Shown piece after piece: positions 4,678-7,151 of a DNA stretch of 7,151 nt (position 1 is its first letter; every line of letters begins with the position of its first letter). Below the pieces are notes generated by a model, which worked only from the letters and a program-made list of their open reading frames with translations, was not told the origin of the DNA and did no database searches. The position numbers and the translations under genes were made by a program. The stretch is from an uncultured Prevotella sp. (GTDB lineage Bacteria > Bacteroidota > Bacteroidia > Bacteroidales > Bacteroidaceae). Location of the stretch: positions 1 to 7,151 of the forward strand of contig CALJCU010000226.1 of NCBI GenBank assembly GCA_938023885.1. The letters are read 5' to 3'.

Positions 4678-6171
4678 ATGGCAAACTTAAAATCTCTTCT
4701 TAAGGAAACCGCAATCTACGGACTGAGCTCCATTGCGGCACGTTTCATCGGTTATCTCCTCGTTCCTATCGAGACAGCGAAGTTCAATGCCGCCGGCGGA
4801 CAGTATGGCATCATCACGAATATCTATGCCTACATTGCCCTGCTCATCATCATCCTCACCTACGGAATGGAGACGACGTTCTTCCGGTTCATGAACCGTC
4901 CGGGCGAAGATCCGAAGAAAGTGTATGCCACGACCCTGCGCATGGTGGCGACGACATCGCTTGTCTTCATCCTCCTGATCGGGGTCTTCCTCCACCCTAT
5001 CGCGAGGGCCATCGGCTATCCAGACCATCCAGAATTCATCATGATCATGGGCACATGTGTCGCTGTCGATGCCTTCACCGCCATTCCCTTTGCTTATCTG
5101 CGGTATGTTCACAAAGCCCTGAAGTTCGCCCTGCTGAAGATGGTAAGCATCATCGTCAACCTCGTCGGCGTGAGCCTCTATCTCATCGTGCTCCCCGCCA
5201 TGCACTGCAACCTCTTCGGTATCTACGATGCCAACTTCGACCTGCAGGTGGTGTGGATCTTCTGGATTGAGCTCTCCGGATCTATCCTTACGCTACTCCT
5301 TCTCGGCAAGGAGCTGAAAGGCTTTGCCAACCCGTTCGACAAGGCGACATGCAAGCGCATGCTCTCTTATACCTGGCCACTCCTCATCATGGGTCTGGCC
5401 GGTCAGCTCAACCAGTGCGCCTCACAGATCATCTTCCCTTACGTCTTCAACGGAACGGCAGAGGAGGCACGTGTACAGCTCGGTATCTACGGTGCCTGCA
5501 TCAAGATAGCCATGATTATGGTCATGATAACCCAGGCGTTCCGCTATGCCTACGAGCCGTTCGTCTTCGGACAGTCGAAGGAAAAGAACAGTAAGGAGAC
5601 TTATGCGAAAGTGATGAAATATTATATCATCTTCACGCTCCTCGCCTTCCTATGCGTCATCAGTTACATGGATCTCATCCGTTATATCGTCGGCCGCAGC
5701 TACTGGGAGGGTCTGGAGATTGTTCCTATCGTCATGGCCGCAGAGATTATGTTCGGCGTATTCTTCAATCTCAGCTTCTGGTACAAGCTCATCGACAGGA
5801 CCATCTGGGGTGCTTACTTCTCCGGTATCGGTGCCGCCGTACTGATTGCCGTGGACATCATCTTCATCCCGCGCTTCAGTTACTGGGCTTGTGCCTGGGC
5901 CGGCTTCGCGAGCTACACGGTAAGCATGGTGCTGAGCTATCTCTTCGGACAGAAATACTACCCTATCAAATATCCGCTTAAGATCATCGCCTCGTATGTC
6001 CTGCTGGCTCTCATCCTCTTTGCCGGCATGACATGGAGCAACGAGAAGCTGTCAATGGGTGCCTCTCTCGGCATCAATACCGTCCTCCTCGCCGTCTATG
6101 TCGTCTATGTCGTGAAGCATGACCTGCCGCTCGCCAGCGTGCCTTTCATCGGCAAATACTTCAGAAAATAA
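4678..6171 (+). CDS. Polysaccharide/oligosaccharide flippase of the MOP superfamily (Wzx-like)
   Basis: This 497-residue protein has about 14 hydrophobic segments and the look of the polysaccharide-biosynthesis flippases: an N-terminal KSLLKETAIYGLSSIAARFIG (5-25) amphipathic start, GGQYGIITNIYAYI (40-53) after the first helix, the basic pairs typical of loop regions, and a conserved SYTWPLLIMGLAGQLNQ region (230-246) beginning the second half. Such proteins move lipid-linked sugars across the inner membrane for O-antigen, capsule, exopolysaccharide or peptidoglycan-type assembly. No glycosyltransferase or polymerase genes are near, so this is probably a conserved stand-alone flippase rather than part of a surface polysaccharide cluster, and its substrate cannot be told. 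The ATG at 4678 is 42 nt after the spmAB stop, and I see no exact TAnnTTTG box in the gap (TATTTTG-like sequence near 4652 is off-register), so read-through from spmAB is the simpler model. Full length, no defects seen. Confidence 0.88.
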   Translation: MANLKSLLKETAIYGLSSIAARFIGYLLVPIETAKFNAAGGQYGIITNIYAYIALLIIILTYGMETTFFRFMNRPGEDPKKVYATTLRMVATTSLVFILLIGVFLHPIARAIGYPDHPEFIMIMGTCVAVDAFTAIPFAYLRYVHKALKFALLKMVSIIVNLVGVSLYLIVLPAMHCNLFGIYDANFDLQVVWIFWIELSGSILTLLLLGKELKGFANPFDKATCKRMLSYTWPLLIMGLAGQLNQCASQIIFPYVFNGTAEEARVQLGIYGACIKIAMIMVMITQAFRYAYEPFVFGQSKEKNSKETYAKVMKYYIIFTLLAFLCVISYMDLIRYIVGRSYWEGLEIVPIVMAAEIMFGVFFNLSFWYKLIDRTIWGAYFSGIGAAVLIAVDIIFIPRFSYWACAWAGFASYTVSMVLSYLFGQKYYPIKYPLKIIASYVLLALILFAGMTWSNEKLSMGASLGINTVLLAVYVVYVVKHDLPLASVPFIGKYFRK

Positions 6172-6298
6172 CGCGGAACTTTTTATATCAGTCAGGGTGG
6201 CAATCCTGTAAAGTCACGTCGACTGTCTACAAGCACGCTCAAAAGTACTGCCAACCGAATGATTAACTGCTTCGCTTATGTAAGCATCGTCTATCGTA
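6172..6298. other. Convergent intergenic region with only weak stem-loops
   Basis: These 127 nt separate the flippase gene from the convergent DUF4294 gene. A U-rich stretch follows the flippase stop (about 6180-6184) without a preceding hairpin. Weak stems are seen at 6268-6272 with 6282-6286 (tgctt/aagca, 9-nt loop) and at 6189-6193 with 6221-6225 (cagtc/gactg). Neither is followed by a U-run on the relevant strand. I cannot name a terminator here, although termination of two converging transcripts would be expected. Confidence 0.4.
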
Positions 6299-6937
6299 TT
6301 ACAGCTGTCCGGCCTCTACTTGCCTGACAATGCGCTCGGTGATGCGGTCGGCGCCGTTGGGGTCATATTGCTTCTTGAGCGAAGCGCCGAAGATCCAGGC
6401 AAACGACTGGTAGAAACCGGCGCGGATGGGTCCGAGAAAAGCCTTGATGAGGTCGTAGGATGAGTTGTTGCACTCGCGGTCGATGAGCTTGATCAAGAGC
6501 TTTCCCTGAGAATAAGTAAGCTTCTTCACGCGGGGCGTGTATTCCCGCTTGATGTCCTGCTCCACCTTTTTCATGTGCTCGTCCTTCGCCTTCTTGTTGG
6601 GCAGCATCTCCAGATACTCGCCCGTCTCAATAATGATGCGGTCACACTCTTTGGCGATGGGCAGCACACGCTTGATATTATAAACCAAACGGTTATAAGC
6701 TGCACGCTGAGCCGCACTCTTAAACACGGGTTCGGGATACACCCAGATATTGTTCAACTCCACATACTGGATGGAATCCTTTCCTTGCTTCACCTTTCCT
6801 ATCTTCACCATTGGCACGAATGTAGGGCTGTCCATGTCAACATCCATATCTTCAGGGTTGACACCGTTGTTGCCGATATTCTGCGCTATGGCAATAAGCG
6901 GAAACACAAGTAACAATATGGTGATTAATCTTCTCAC
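6299..6937 (-). CDS. DUF4294 domain-containing secreted protein
   Basis: The protein is 212 residues from the GTG at 6937. It begins with a clean signal peptide (RRLITILLLVFPLIAIA, cleavage expected after the AIA at 16-18, before Gln 19). A short Asn/Asp-rich segment follows, then the DUF4294 domain with YVELNNIWVYPEPVF (about 58-72) and ending in ERIVRQVEAGQL. The central part (about 85-145) is Lys/Glu-rich and helical, and the segment SYDLIKAFLGPIRAGFYQSF with Trp after it is distinctive. The protein is probably periplasmic; DUF4294 is characteristic of Bacteroidota and has no known function. A longer frame starting at TTG 6961 is rejected because that TTG is the last three bases of the -7 promoter box. 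The GTG is preceded by the A-rich AAGAAA, as often seen in this phylum. The gene is a single unit facing the flippase. Confidence 0.85.
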   Translation of the reverse strand: MRRLITILLLVFPLIAIAQNIGNNGVNPEDMDVDMDSPTFVPMVKIGKVKQGKDSIQYVELNNIWVYPEPVFKSAAQRAAYNRLVYNIKRVLPIAKECDRIIIETGEYLEMLPNKKAKDEHMKKVEQDIKREYTPRVKKLTYSQGKLLIKLIDRECNNSSYDLIKAFLGPIRAGFYQSFAWIFGASLKKQYDPNGADRITERIVRQVEAGQL

Positions 6938-6958
6938 TTTCTTAAATCTAATGTTGCG

Positions 6959-6966
6959 CAAAGTTA
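6959..6966 (-). promoter_or_regulatory. -7 promoter box of the DUF4294 gene
   Basis: On the minus strand 6966-6959 reads TAACTTTG, an exact TAnnTTTG match and the same sequence as the leftward box at 103-110, including the following CG. Transcription would start near 6951-6955, giving a leader of about 14-18 nt to the GTG at 6937. A matching -33 element is not obvious. Confidence 0.65.
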
Positions 6967-7025
6967 CAACCTATTTGCTTAATGCGTGCAGAAAGATTAT
7001 TAAATAAAATGAAACGCCATCTTTC

Positions 7026-7108
7026 GCCGTACGACGCAAGATCGTCTGCCGTACGACGCAAGATCGTCTGCCGAACGTCGCTAGATTTTGCATCGAACGC
7101 CAGACGAT
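7026..7108. repeat. 22-bp tandem repeat with degenerate direct and inverted copies
   Basis: A 22-bp unit starting gccgtacgacgcaagatc is perfectly repeated at 7026-7047 and 7048-7069 with no spacer. A third, diverged copy covers 7070-7086 (14 of 17 positions match). The region 7090-7108 is an inverted copy: its complement matches a 19-nt stretch running across the unit junction (atcgtctg then ccgtacgacgc) at 16 of 19 positions. The unit is GC-rich in an AT-rich gap and includes short complementary parts (gacg/cgtc). It resembles an intergenic repetitive element, but only one locus is visible. It lies upstream of the DUF4294 promoter. Confidence 0.7.
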
Positions 7109-7151
7109 GACAAACAAATGTTTTTTCAAAGACATAAGCCGTTATTTCCCA

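Noticed and set aside
6172..6298. Bidirectional intrinsic terminator or tRNA in the convergent gap
   Set aside because: Only 4-5 bp stems without U-runs are present, and there is no TTCGA-type arm or cloverleaf pairing.
7026..7069. CRISPR array
   Set aside because: The two perfect units are directly adjacent with no spacer, and no cas genes are present.
7009..7110. 33-codon frame (ATG 7009 to TGA 7110) spanning the 22-bp repeats
   Set aside because: The repeat length is not a multiple of three, so the encoded residues differ between copies; no promoter box or homology is visible. Probably a chance frame, though it could be annotated automatically.

Overview
The window reads as chromosomal DNA from a Bacteroidales bacterium, most likely a Prevotella-type species. 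The evidence is that the promoters carry the Bacteroidota -7 box (TAnnTTTG) rather than a TATAAT box. The protein families also point there: a NigD-like lipoprotein, an ECF sigma factor paired with an anti-sigma/beta-barrel protein, a SpmA-SpmB fusion in a non-sporulating lineage, and a DUF4294 protein. The genus is an inference from gene content and promoter style. I see no insertion sequences, phage genes, tRNAs, rRNAs or CRISPR arrays.

Layout. Positions 1-183 are an AT-rich intergenic region holding two divergent promoters (leftward at 103-133, rightward at 155-162) and a 13-bp direct repeat with a 20-bp pitch. A LOG-family nucleotide phosphoribohydrolase (184-714) follows. Next is a three-gene rightward block: a NigD-like lipoprotein (817-1500), an ECF sigma factor (1537-2088) and a protein with an N-terminal anti-sigma segment, one inner-membrane helix, a long disordered Ser/Thr/Pro linker and a C-terminal outer-membrane beta-barrel (2085-3350). 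Then come a fused SpmA-SpmB membrane protein with its own promoter (3406-4635) and a 14-helix polysaccharide flippase (4678-6171). A DUF4294 secreted protein lies convergently on the minus strand (6299-6937). The right end (about 6998-7151) is non-coding and holds a 22-bp tandem repeat with degenerate direct and inverted copies.

The centrepiece is the nigD / sigma / anti-sigma-barrel block. Its architecture matches the dual membrane-spanning anti-sigma (Dma) and associated sigma (Das) systems described from Bacteroides thetaiotaomicron, where, as I recall it, they control outer-membrane vesicle production with a NigD-like protein in the regulon. One polypeptide would physically link the outer membrane to a cytoplasmic sigma factor. 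The sigma and anti-sigma genes overlap by ATGA, and the second has an unusually strong Shine-Dalgarno sequence. A UUCG hairpin separates nigD from the sigma gene. The linker is encoded partly by an 18-bp tandem repeat that could change its length without changing frame.

Other points worth attention are a perfect 11-bp inverted repeat that brackets the -7 box and start codon of the spmAB fusion, and a corrected GTG start for the DUF4294 gene, whose longest possible reading frame begins inside its own promoter.
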